The position numbers and the translations under genes are program-made. The notes under the pieces are model-generated. The model was not told where the DNA came from. It saw only the letters and a list, made by a program, of their open reading frames with translations, and did not search any database. 11,926 bases of DNA, taken from contig JALHQH010000099.1 of assembly GCA_022842065.1 (NCBI GenBank), positions 1 to 11,926 on the forward strand. The letters run 5' to 3'. This document shows, piece by piece, positions 6,198 through 11,919 of this stretch (position 1 is its first letter; each line of letters opens with the position of its first letter). Source of the DNA: Caldilineaceae bacterium (lineage in GTDB: Bacteria > Chloroflexota > Anaerolineae > Caldilineales > Caldilineaceae).

Positions 6198-7608
6198 CTT
6201 TGGCGTACCGCACATCCCCCAGATCAGCCTGCATCTGGTGCAACTGTGCTTTGAGTTGCGTGACCGTCTCGGCATAGGCCGGGTCGTTCACCACATTGTG
6301 CATTTCGTAGGGATCGGCAGCCAGGTCAAAGAGTTCCCATTCCGGGGTGTACGTTTCATCAATCGTGCCCGCCTGCCCCAGCGCGTCCGCATAATAGTAT
6401 ATCAGCTTGTGTTGCATCGTGCGGATGCCATAATGCGCATAGACATTGTGATCGGCCTTGTGCATCCAGTAGCGGTAGTACATCGCCTGCCGCCAATCGG
6501 GGGGCGTCTCACCCTGGAGCAGTGGACGAAAGCTCTGCCCCTGCATGTCGTCCAGCACCGGCACACCGGCCAGGTCGAGCAAGAGCGGCGCAAAGTCGAC
6601 ATTGAGGATCAGATCATCGTTGACGGTGCCTGCCGCCACGGCCTGCGGATAGCGCAGGATAAAGGGCATGCGCAGCGACTCTTCGTACATAAAGCGCTTG
6701 TCATACCAGCCGTGGTCGCCCAGGAAGAAGCCCTGATCCGAGGTGTAGATCACCAGCGTATTTTCGGTCAGCCCCGCGGCGTCGAGATAATCGAGTACCC
6801 GTCCTACGTTGTCGTCAATGCTGGCGATCACGCGCAGATAATCCTTGATGTAGCGTTGATAGGCCCACTTGCGCAGTTCGTTTTCCGGCAAGTCGTGATT
6901 GATCGTCGACTTGAGATCCAGGGGGTTCATGTGTACGCCGACGCGCATCTGTGCTGCCGCCGCGGCGGCGGCACGCCCGCTGTAGTCATCATACAGTGTC
7001 TCCGGTTCGGGGATCTGCTCGTTAAGATAGAGATGGGCATGTTTTTCGTCTGGTTCCCACGCGCGATGGGGCGCTTTGTGGTGATACAGCAGGCAGAAGG
7101 GGCGATCGGGATCGCGTGCTTGCAACCAATCAAGGCTCAGATCGGTGATAATGTCGGTGACATAGCCTGGCACCGTGCGCCGAGTGCCGCCATCTGGCCC
7201 CTTAAAGATAAAGTCGGGGTTGTGATAGAGTCCCTGCCCCGGCAAAACCGCCCAATCGTCAAAGCCGCTCGGACAATGATGGGGTCCCTGCCCCAAGTGC
7301 CACTTGCCAAAGATCGCGGTCTGGTAACCCACTTCTTGGAGCAACTTGGGAAAGGTCTGCAAACGGTTATCCATCGGCGTTGTTAGCGTTGTCACATTGT
7401 TGACGTGGTTATAGGTGCCGGTGAGAATCGACGCGCGACTCGGGGTGCAGATCGAGTTGGTGCAAAAGCAATTGGTAAAGCGCATCCCGCCATTCGCAAT
7501 CCGATCCAGATTCGGCGTCTGGTTGATGCGGCTGCCGTAACAACTCATGGCGTGAGCGGCGTGGTCATCGGACATGATAAAGAGGATGTTTGGTCGGCTC
7601 GTAGACAT
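6187..7608 (-). CDS. Type I sulfatase (formylglycine-dependent, Cys-type)
   Basis: A 473-residue alkaline-phosphatase-superfamily sulfatase that would hydrolyse a sulfate ester. The activation motif CTPSRASILTG (54-64) carries Cys54, which must be oxidised to formylglycine. Calcium ligands are expected at D14-D15 (MSDDH) and D291-Q292 (YTSDQGF). Other active-site residues are R58, K102 and H104 in FGKWHLG, H181 in HKAPHRAW, and K304. The C-terminal ELFDLAADPYEMHNVVND stretch matches the usual sulfatase C-terminal (DUF4976) domain. No signal peptide is present, so it should act in the cytoplasm on an imported substrate. Substrate specificity cannot be read; a carbohydrate sulfate is plausible. 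A seven-alanine run (213-219) lies in a probable surface loop. AAAGGAG sits well placed before the ATG. It is the first gene of a two-gene unit with the anion permease. Confidence 0.93.
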   Translation of the reverse strand: MSTSRPNILFIMSDDHAAHAMSCYGSRINQTPNLDRIANGGMRFTNCFCTNSICTPSRASILTGTYNHVNNVTTLTTPMDNRLQTFPKLLQEVGYQTAIFGKWHLGQGPHHCPSGFDDWAVLPGQGLYHNPDFIFKGPDGGTRRTVPGYVTDIITDLSLDWLQARDPDRPFCLLYHHKAPHRAWEPDEKHAHLYLNEQIPEPETLYDDYSGRAAAAAAAQMRVGVHMNPLDLKSTINHDLPENELRKWAYQRYIKDYLRVIASIDDNVGRVLDYLDAAGLTENTLVIYTSDQGFFLGDHGWYDKRFMYEESLRMPFILRYPQAVAAGTVNDDLILNVDFAPLLLDLAGVPVLDDMQGQSFRPLLQGETPPDWRQAMYYRYWMHKADHNVYAHYGIRTMQHKLIYYYADALGQAGTIDETYTPEWELFDLAADPYEMHNVVNDPAYAETVTQLKAQLHQMQADLGDVRYAKDVD

Positions 7609-7679
7609 CAGGCATCTCCTTTGTTAGAAATGGACAAGGAAAATTGAGTGCTGGTAGGAAAGAGTATACAGGGAAACAG

Positions 7680-7840
7680 GTAAATCGGTAGATAAGTAAA
7701 TCAGTAAATCGGTAAATCAGTACATAAACACATAGGTCGTGTTATTAATTCCCGATATACCGATATACCGATATACCGATATACCGATATACCGATATAC
7801 CGATATACCGATATACCGATATACTGATTTACCTATCTAC
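7680..7840. repeat. 8-bp tandem repeat array with inverted degenerate flank
   Basis: Nine perfect head-to-tail copies of CGATATAC occupy 7753-7824, followed by two diverged units, TGATTTAC and CTATCTAC (7825-7840). On the left, 7680-7727 holds six degenerate 8-base units of the complementary type (GTAAATCG, GTAGATAA, GTAAATCA, GTAAATCG, GTAAATCA, GTACATAA). The right-hand pair TGATTTAC CTATCTAC is the reverse complement of the left-hand GTAGATAA GTAAATCA at 15 of 16 positions, so the array is arranged as a large imperfect inverted repeat. The unit length is not a multiple of three and the apparent ORF through it (7739-7927) is only a repeat translation. It lies between the divergent sulfatase and gatC promoters, ending 20 bases before the gatC -35 box. 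Confidence 0.95.
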
Positions 7841-7859
7841 AACTTTCCTCCAACAAAGC

Positions 7860-7888
7860 TTGACATCTCTATCATCGCCAGTTATACT
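7860..7888 (+). promoter_or_regulatory. Near-consensus promoter of the gatC-gatA leader
   Basis: TTGACA at 7860-7865, a 17-base spacer, and TATACT at 7883-7888 form a near-perfect housekeeping promoter, with a start expected near 7895. The first good coding start on this strand is gatC at 8133, so the transcript has a leader of about 238 bases, which contains a terminator. The AT-rich 8-bp repeats directly upstream could act like an UP element. Confidence 0.85.
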
Positions 7889-7932
7889 TTTCACAATCTT
7901 TTTCTTTTCGATCACTTCCCTTGCTGAGCACC

Positions 7933-8016
7933 ATGATTTCATCCACCGTTCTGTTCAACTGCAATAACGCATGTGCCGCCGCGGCAACCACCGCAGCTAG
8001 ACACGCGTCCCGGTAA
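7933..8016 (+). CDS. Candidate leader peptide of the gatCA attenuator
   Basis: A 27-codon ORF beginning about 38 bases after the predicted transcription start. It encodes MISSTVLFNCNNACAAAATT (residues 1-20) followed by AARHASR. Codons 9, 11 and 12 are AAC, AAT and AAC, giving an Asn-Cys-Asn-Asn cluster, and eight of 27 residues are Ala. Its stop (TAA, 8014-8016) falls 11 bases before the first of two hairpins, the last of which is an intrinsic terminator. This spacing resembles amino-acid operon attenuators, and Asn codons would suit a GatCAB operon. Weaknesses: no convincing Shine-Dalgarno precedes the ATG and a 27-codon ORF can occur by chance. Confidence 0.35.
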   Translation: MISSTVLFNCNNACAAAATTAARHASR

Positions 8017-8027
8017 CTGGTAACAGA

Positions 8028-8047
8028 GCCGTGGCGCAATCCACGGC
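8028..8047 (+). promoter_or_regulatory. Leader hairpin with arms shared with the terminator (anti-antiterminator candidate)
   Basis: GCCGTGG (8028-8034) pairs perfectly with CCACGGC (8041-8047) around a CGCAAT loop. CCACGGCGTTT at 8041-8051 is repeated at 8089-8099 in the terminator. Two alternative pairings are therefore possible: 8041-8047 with GTCGTGG at 8076-8082, which would consume the terminator's left arm, or 8028-8034 with CCACGGC at 8089-8095, which would consume its right arm. Such mutually exclusive pairings are what an attenuator or riboswitch expression platform needs. Confidence 0.6.
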
Positions 8048-8074
8048 GTTTGGATGAGTTTCTCTGCAAGCGAA

Positions 8075-8103
8075 CGTCGTGGACACCTCCACGGCGTTTT
8101 TTT
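8075..8103 (+). terminator. Intrinsic terminator in the gatC 5' leader
   Basis: CGTCGTGGA (8075-8083) pairs with TCCACGGCG (8088-8096) with one G-T wobble and a four-base loop, and is followed by seven T residues (8097-8103). It lies 29 bases before gatC. The gene upstream on this side is transcribed away from it, so the terminator can only act on transcripts starting at the 7860-7888 promoter. This makes it either the off-switch of an attenuator or the end of a roughly 210-base small RNA. Confidence 0.85.
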
Positions 8104-8132
8104 GTGCAATTAATTAACCAGAGGATTTTACG

Positions 8133-8423
8133 ATGCACCTCACGACCGCCGAAGTCCGCCATGTCGCCGAATTGGCCAAACTAGCGTTAACCGATGCCGA
8201 AGTCGAAGAATATACGCAACAGCTTTCGGCGATCCTTGATTATGCCGACCTGTTGCGCGCGGTTGATACAAGCAATGTGCCCCCAACCCCCTACGTCTTG
8301 CCGCTGAGCACGATCATGCGCGAAGATGAACCGGCCCCGTGCTTGACCAATGCAGCCGCGCTGGCCAATGCGCCGGATAGTGACAATGGCTTCTTTCGCG
8401 TCCGCGCCGTTTTTGAAGAATAG
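8133..8423 (+). CDS. gatC: Asp/Glu-tRNA(Asn/Gln) amidotransferase subunit C
   Basis: A 96-residue protein of typical GatC length. It begins MHLTTAEVRHVAELAKLALT, the conserved N-terminal helix, continues with QLSAILDYADLL and VPPTPYVLPL, and ends with DSDNGFFRVRAVFEE, the usual C-terminal block (P-x-x-x-x-x-FFRVP type). GatC is the small stabilising subunit that wraps around GatA in the GatCAB complex, which converts misacylated Glu-tRNA(Gln) or Asp-tRNA(Asn) to Gln-tRNA or Asn-tRNA. The start follows GAGGA with about seven bases between. gatA follows after a repeat-filled spacer; gatB is not in this window. The long leader with a terminator suggests attenuation control. Confidence 0.95.
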   Translation: MHLTTAEVRHVAELAKLALTDAEVEEYTQQLSAILDYADLLRAVDTSNVPPTPYVLPLSTIMREDEPAPCLTNAAALANAPDSDNGFFRVRAVFEE

Positions 8424-8440
8424 TATTAGCCAACCGAAAC

Positions 8441-8498
8441 GTGTAGTTCGCATCTGAGGATGCAGACACCCGTTCGCATCTGGGGATGCGAACTACAC
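8441..8498. repeat. Palindromic repeat between gatC and gatA, related to the 93-341 element
   Basis: GTGTAGTTCGCATC (8441-8454) is the exact complement of GATGCGAACTACAC (8485-8498). Between them the motif recurs as CGTTCGCATCTGGGGATGCG, so the element contains two tandem half-palindromes. GATGCGAACTACAC differs at only two of 14 positions from GATGCGCAGTACAC in the element upstream of padR, and GATGCGAAC also appears at 168-176. The two loci therefore carry members of one dispersed family. Confidence 0.8.
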
Positions 8499-8526
8499 GG
8501 CGGTCTACTGAGTCTGAATTGAGGCT

Positions 8527-8567
8527 TAAAGTGCGTGCCCTGAGCTTGTCGAAGGGCACGCACTTTA
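8527..8567. repeat. Hairpin carrying the widespread CCCTGAGCTTGTCGAAGGG repeat
   Basis: TAAAGTGCGTGCCC (8527-8540) and GGGCACGCACTTTA (8554-8567) are perfect complements with a 13-base loop. The centre, CCCTGAGCTTGTCGAAGGG (8538-8556), is a repeat I recognise from many unrelated bacterial genomes. It lies just upstream of gatA, inside what would be a spurious upstream extension of the gatA reading frame. There is no T-tract, so it should permit readthrough from gatC. Confidence 0.8.
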
Positions 8568-8596
8568 GAGAACATCACGCAAGCAGAATGTGGGCA

Positions 8597-10066
8597 ATGA
8601 TGACAACGAAACCACTTTACGAACTGACGATTCATGCGGCGCTGGCGGGGATGCGCGCCGGGGAGTTTACGGCTGTGCAATTAACCCAGGCGCTGCTGGA
8701 TCGCATCGCTGCGGTTGATGACAAAGTCAAGGCCTATCTCACCGTGACGGCTGAAATCGCCCTCGCGGCGGCGAGCGCCGCCGATCAACGGCGAGCAACG
8801 GGCGGCGATGATCCGTTGTTGGGTGTCCCATTAGCGATCAAAGATGTGTTGGCGACGGCGGGGATACAGACCACCTGTGGCAGCAAAATCCTGAAAGGGT
8901 TCATCCCGCCCTATACCGCAACGGCAGTGGCGCGCCTGCAAGCCGCCGGTGCGATTATCCTGGGCAAAGCCAACTGTGACGAATTTGCCATGGGCTCCAG
9001 CAACGAGAATAGTGGCTACTTCCCCACGCATAATCCGTGGGATCTGCGCCGGGTGCCGGGGGGCAGTAGCGGTGGATCGAGCGCGGCGGTGGCGGCCGAT
9101 GAAGCGTTGGGCGCACTGGGTACCGATACGGGTGGTAGTGTTCGTCAACCCGCTTCGTTTTGTGGCGTGGTTGGGCTGAAACCTTCCTATGGCCGCGTCA
9201 GCCGTTATGGCTTGGTCGCCTATGGCAGCAGCTTGGACCAAATTGGGCCGCTAACCAAAGATGTGCGCGACGCCGCATTGCTGCTCGGCATCATGGCCGG
9301 CCACGATCCCAACGACAGCACAAGCCTGCCTGCTCCTGTGCCCGACTATGTGGGCGCACTGACGGGTTCGGTGGCCGGGTTACGCATTGGGTTGCCCAAA
9401 GAGTACTTTATCGAAGGTATGCAACCCGAAGTTGAACAGGCCGTGCGAACGGCCGTTGCGCATTTAGAAAGTATGGGCGCGACCGTGTTACCGATCTCGC
9501 TGCCCAACACCGACAAAGGGCTGCCGGTCTACTATCTGGTTGCGACCGCCGAGGCGAGTGCCAATCTAACCCGGTATGACGGTGTTCGTTTTGGGCAAAG
9601 CGCGGGGGCGGATGGCATGTTTGACAACTTCCGCCAGACCCGTGGCCAGGGCTTTGGGGCCGAAGTCAAGCGGCGTATCATGTTGGGCACCTATGCCCTG
9701 AGCGCCGGTTACTACGATGCCTACTATCTGAAGGCGCAGCAGGTGCGCACGCTGATCAAGGCTGATTTCGAGCAGGCCTTCCAACAGGTCGATCTGATTG
9801 CCTGTCCGGTGGCCCCAACAACGGCTTTCCCGATTGGTGCCAAGACGGCTGATCCGCTAGAGATGTATCTGAGTGATGTTTTTACGATTTCGCTCAACCT
9901 GGCGGGGGTCTGCGGCATCAGTGTGCCCTGTGGCTTTGACCAAAACGGCCTGCCGATTGGGCTGCAACTGGTTGGCCCGCACCTGGGCGAAGCGGTGGTA
10001 CTACGCGCTGCCCATGCCTATGAGCAAAGCACTGCATGGCATCAGCAAAAGCCAACCCTGGTGTAA
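8597..10066 (+). CDS. gatA: Asp/Glu-tRNA(Asn/Gln) amidotransferase subunit A
   Basis: A 489-residue amidase-signature enzyme that releases ammonia from glutamine for transamidation of mischarged tRNA. The Ser-cis-Ser-Lys triad is complete: K82 in PLAIKDVL, S157 in [12 protein letters not shown] (154-165) and the nucleophile S181 in [16 protein letters not shown]. The downstream [20 protein letters not shown] and [14 protein letters not shown] blocks are classic GatA. ATGs at 8588, 8597 and 8600 are all possible; none has a strong ribosome site, and the family usually begins a few residues before the [10 protein letters not shown] helix, so I take 8597. The frame stays open to 8486, but that part translates repeats. 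Length and motifs are normal and the gene looks functional. Confidence 0.95.
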   Translation: MMTTKPLYELTIHAALAGMRAGEFTAVQLTQALLDRIAAVDDKVKAYLTVTAEIALAAASAADQRRATGGDDPLLGVPLAIKDVLATAGIQTTCGSKILKGFIPPYTATAVARLQAAGAIILGKANCDEFAMGSSNENSGYFPTHNPWDLRRVPGGSSGGSSAAVAADEALGALGTDTGGSVRQPASFCGVVGLKPSYGRVSRYGLVAYGSSLDQIGPLTKDVRDAALLLGIMAGHDPNDSTSLPAPVPDYVGALTGSVAGLRIGLPKEYFIEGMQPEVEQAVRTAVAHLESMGATVLPISLPNTDKGLPVYYLVATAEASANLTRYDGVRFGQSAGADGMFDNFRQTRGQGFGAEVKRRIMLGTYALSAGYYDAYYLKAQQVRTLIKADFEQAFQQVDLIACPVAPTTAFPIGAKTADPLEMYLSDVFTISLNLAGVCGISVPCGFDQNGLPIGLQLVGPHLGEAVVLRAAHAYEQSTAWHQQKPTLV

Positions 10067-10135
10067 TGGCAGTAGCTGCTTACCGTAAACCAGCCATTTT
10101 GCGCCGCTGGAACTAAAGGGGGCGCGGTTACGTAT

Positions 10136-10160
10136 TATCAAAACACTGTTTTGATACAAT
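10136..10160 (+). promoter_or_regulatory. Operator-like 21-bp palindrome over an extended -10 promoter
   Basis: TATCAAAACA (10136-10145) and TGTTTTGATA (10147-10156) are perfect complements around a single base. The one-base centre rules out a simple RNA hairpin and points to a DNA-binding dyad. TGATACAAT (10152-10160) is an extended -10 element overlapping its right half; I see no good -35. A start near 10167 would give a long leader before the aminotransferase and would include the small ORF at 10232. The regulator cannot be named from this site. Confidence 0.55.
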
Positions 10161-10180
10161 GCTAAATTAGGCGTTACATC

Positions 10181-10206
10181 ACGGTTGACCGGTAACGATC
10201 AACCGT
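10181..10206 (+). repeat. Hairpin in the spacer upstream of the aminotransferase
   Basis: ACGGTTGA (10181-10188) pairs with TCAACCGT (10199-10206) around a ten-base loop, CCGGTAACGA. It would sit near the 5' end of a transcript starting from the 10136-10160 site. No T-run follows, so it is not a terminator. It could equally be a second protein-binding dyad. Confidence 0.5.
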
Positions 10207-10231
10207 TACACCATTAACTATTTAGTCAGGT

Positions 10232-10324
10232 ATGTTGCTCATGGTCTATGCAATCGGTCTCTCTAGTGTCGGCGGTCTGGCCGTTGCACTTTGCCGGCAA
10301 GGTATACGCAATGTCGGCGTGTAA
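10232..10324 (+). CDS. Possible 30-residue hydrophobic small protein or leader ORF
   Basis: The ORF starts MLLMVYAIGLSSVGGLAVAL (residues 1-20) and ends CRQGIRNVGV before TAA. It reads as one short membrane-spanning helix followed by a basic tail, the usual shape of a small membrane peptide. It lies downstream of the operator-like palindrome and a leader hairpin, and upstream of the aminotransferase. Against it: only AGG right next to the ATG as a ribosome site, and its length is within chance expectation. I recognise no family. Confidence 0.25.
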   Translation: MLLMVYAIGLSSVGGLAVALCRQGIRNVGV

Positions 10325-10325
10325 C

Positions 10326-10355
10326 TTGCGATCGGCGCTCCCCGACAGCTATAAC
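10326..10355 (+). promoter_or_regulatory. Candidate promoter for the aminotransferase
   Basis: TTGCGA (10326-10331), an 18-base spacer and TATAAC (10350-10355) form a moderate promoter match, with a start near 10362. The leader to the ATG at 10485 would be about 120 bases. It includes TGCAAAA/TTTTGCA (10387-10393 with 10401-10407) and GCAGGTCCTGC just before the ribosome site, so there is room for regulation, but nothing here is a recognised switch. Confidence 0.4.
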
Positions 10356-10484
10356 CCACCTTTACCTTTTTAAAAATTTTAACTTGTGCAAAAAAGTGCC
10401 TTTTGCAAAAGTGCAATGACACTCGCAGAAACTACGTTTTTGCTGACTGCGCAGGTCCTGCTTCGCTCAGGGAGAGTGATTGCA

Positions 10485-11738
10485 ATGAACGTAATGACCT
10501 TGAATCCACCCCTTGCCCCGGCTCCCATCCAAGTAACCAACGGCCATGGACGCAAATTGCGTGACCATGAAAGCCGTCTAAGCCGGCGTGTGATCAGTGT
10601 GCCGCCCTCGGGCATCCGCCGCTATTTTGATATTGCGGCCACCATGGAAGATGTTGTCAGCCTGGGCATTGGTGAGCCGGATTTTGTCACCCCTGCGCCG
10701 ATTTTGCGGGCTGGGATCGCCAGCCTGGAGCGCGGCAACACCGCTTACACTTCGAATGCCGGCATGATCGAACTGCGCGCTGCTGTCACCCAGAAGCTTT
10801 GTGATCTCTACGCCGCCCCAGCCTATGACCCCGAAAAGGAAGTGTTGATCACCGTCGGCGTCAGCGAAGCAATGTCGCTGATTATGCAGGCGATTCTCGA
10901 CCCTGGCGACGAAGTGATCGTGCCCCAGCCCTGTTTTGTCAGCTATACGGCCAGTGTGCTGCTAGCCGGCGGCACCGTTGTGGACTTGCCCACCTATGCG
11001 GATAACAATTTCCAGGTTAATCCGGCTGAGATTGAGGCCCTGATTACACCGCGTACCAAGGCCCTGTTGATTGGCTTTCCCAGCAATCCCACCGGCGCAG
11101 TCATGGATCGTGACGGGCTCCTGCAAATCGCACGGATTGCCGAAAAGCACGATCTGATTGTCATCTCCGACGAGATCTATGATCGCCTGGTCTATGGTGA
11201 TCACCGCCATGTGATGTTTGCCACGCTGCCAGGGATGGCTGATCGCACCGTCCACCTGGGTGGGATGAGCAAAGATTATGCCATGACCGGCTGGCGCGTC
11301 GGCTATGCCTGTGGCCCGGCTGACTTGATCGGCGCGATGCGTAAGATTCATCAATATGTGATCATGTCGGCGTCAACCGTAGGGCAAGAGGCCGCCTATG
11401 TCGCCTTGACCGATCCCAGTGTCGAAGCCTATGTCCAGGAGATGGTCGCAAGTTATGATGCCCGGCGGCGGTTGATTGTCGGTGGTTTAAATGAATTGGG
11501 GCTTGACTGTTTTGAGCCCAAAGGCGCGTTTTATGCCTTCCCCAGTGTGCGCAAGACGGGGATGAACGAACACGAATTTTGCGAGACGCTGCTGCGCGAA
11601 GAACGCGTCGCGGTCATTCCCGGCAGTGCCTTCGGTGGCGGCGGCGAAGGACACATTCGCTGTGCCTACGCCGCCAGTGTCGAGAGTATTGAGAAAGCGC
11701 TGGAGCGGATTTATCGCTTTATGCAGCGGCACGGGTGA
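10485..11738 (+). CDS. Class I/II PLP-dependent aminotransferase
   Basis: A 417-residue fold-type I aminotransferase, cytoplasmic. The PLP lysine is K263 in GGMSKDYAMTGWRVGY (259-274). Other expected cofactor and substrate contacts are N201 in FPSNPTG (198-204), D229 and Y232 in ISDEIYDRL (227-235), R271, and the substrate-carboxylate arginine R392 in GHIRCAYA. The N-terminal PPSGIRRYFDIA and LGIGEPDF motifs place it in the broad aspartate/aromatic/PatA-like group; the exact amino donor cannot be read. The frame is open from a GTG at 10386, but I choose the ATG at 10485, preceded by AGGGAG at about ten bases; the upstream 33 residues lack family features. It stands alone in the visible region and I cannot assign a pathway. 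Confidence 0.92.
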   Translation: MNVMTLNPPLAPAPIQVTNGHGRKLRDHESRLSRRVISVPPSGIRRYFDIAATMEDVVSLGIGEPDFVTPAPILRAGIASLERGNTAYTSNAGMIELRAAVTQKLCDLYAAPAYDPEKEVLITVGVSEAMSLIMQAILDPGDEVIVPQPCFVSYTASVLLAGGTVVDLPTYADNNFQVNPAEIEALITPRTKALLIGFPSNPTGAVMDRDGLLQIARIAEKHDLIVISDEIYDRLVYGDHRHVMFATLPGMADRTVHLGGMSKDYAMTGWRVGYACGPADLIGAMRKIHQYVIMSASTVGQEAAYVALTDPSVEAYVQEMVASYDARRRLIVGGLNELGLDCFEPKGAFYAFPSVRKTGMNEHEFCETLLREERVAVIPGSAFGGGGEGHIRCAYAASVESIEKALERIYRFMQRHG

Positions 11739-11747
11739 AAGGGGTAG

Positions 11748-11780
11748 GGTTGCAAGGTTGCAAGTTGCAGGGTTGCAGGT
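11748..11780 (+). repeat. Short TTGCA tandem repeat
   Basis: Four near-identical units with TTGCA at 11750, 11758, 11765 and 11773 (GGTTGCAA, GGTTGCAA, GTTGCAGG, GTTGCAGG), so a period of eight with one seven. It begins right after the aminotransferase stop. The unit length matches the 8-bp array upstream of gatC, but the sequence is unrelated. Confidence 0.75.
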
Positions 11781-11838
11781 ATCAGGACTACCATTCCGTC
11801 ACCCTGCCACCTTGTGATACTGTTGCACTATCTTACAA

Positions 11839-11854
11839 CGGGATTCAAATCCCG
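11839..11854. repeat. Small perfect hairpin downstream of the aminotransferase
   Basis: CGGGAT (11839-11844) pairs with ATCCCG (11849-11854) around a TCAA loop. The core GGATTCAAATCCC looks like a tRNA T-arm, but one base too many separates the arms, and no acceptor stem, anticodon arm or CCA is present. It is best taken as a plain hairpin. Confidence 0.5.
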
Positions 11855-11863
11855 GCCTGACAA

Positions 11864-11919
11864 CGAGAAGCCGCCTCAGCGGCTGAGAAAACGATCCTAG
11901 CCGCTGAGGCGGCTTCTCG
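11864..11919. repeat. 21-bp perfect inverted repeat, possible transcript end
   Basis: Positions 11864-11884 are exactly complementary to 11899-11919 with a 14-base loop. The arm includes GCCGCCTCAGCGGCT. The left arm also contains the start of its own dyad, CTCAGC-G-GCTGAG. It is the first strong structure after the aminotransferase, about 125 bases past the stop, but no T-tract follows within the window. It could be a Rho-independent-like 3' barrier or another dispersed palindrome. Confidence 0.8.

Noticed and set aside
5986..7386. A 466-codon plus-strand open frame opposite the sulfatase and anion permease genes
   Set aside because: It is antisense to two genes with clear family motifs, has no recognisable domain or ribosome site, and is explained by stop-poor complementary codons in GC-rich genes.
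7739..7927. A 62-codon ORF encoding a YRYTDIPI repeat peptide
   Set aside because: It is merely the translation of the 8-bp CGATATAC array, giving a forced 8-residue period; it lacks a ribosome site and overlaps the gatC promoter.
7930..8110. A T-box riboswitch upstream of gatC
   Set aside because: I could not find the conserved AGGGTGGNACCGCG-type antiterminator block. TGGT and TGGC occur but without the flanking bulge and pairing, so a T-box is not supported, although a covariance search should test it.
8486..8596. N-terminal extension of gatA back to 8486
   Set aside because: The added residues translate two palindromic repeats and do not belong to the GatA family.
10386..10484. Aminotransferase starting at GTG 10386
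   Set aside because: The extra 33 residues have no family similarity and the ATG at 10485 has a better placed AGGGAG.
11831..11860. A tRNA 3' end or attachment site at GGATTCAAATCCC
   Set aside because: The T-arm-like arms are off by one base and no acceptor stem, anticodon arm or CCA is present.
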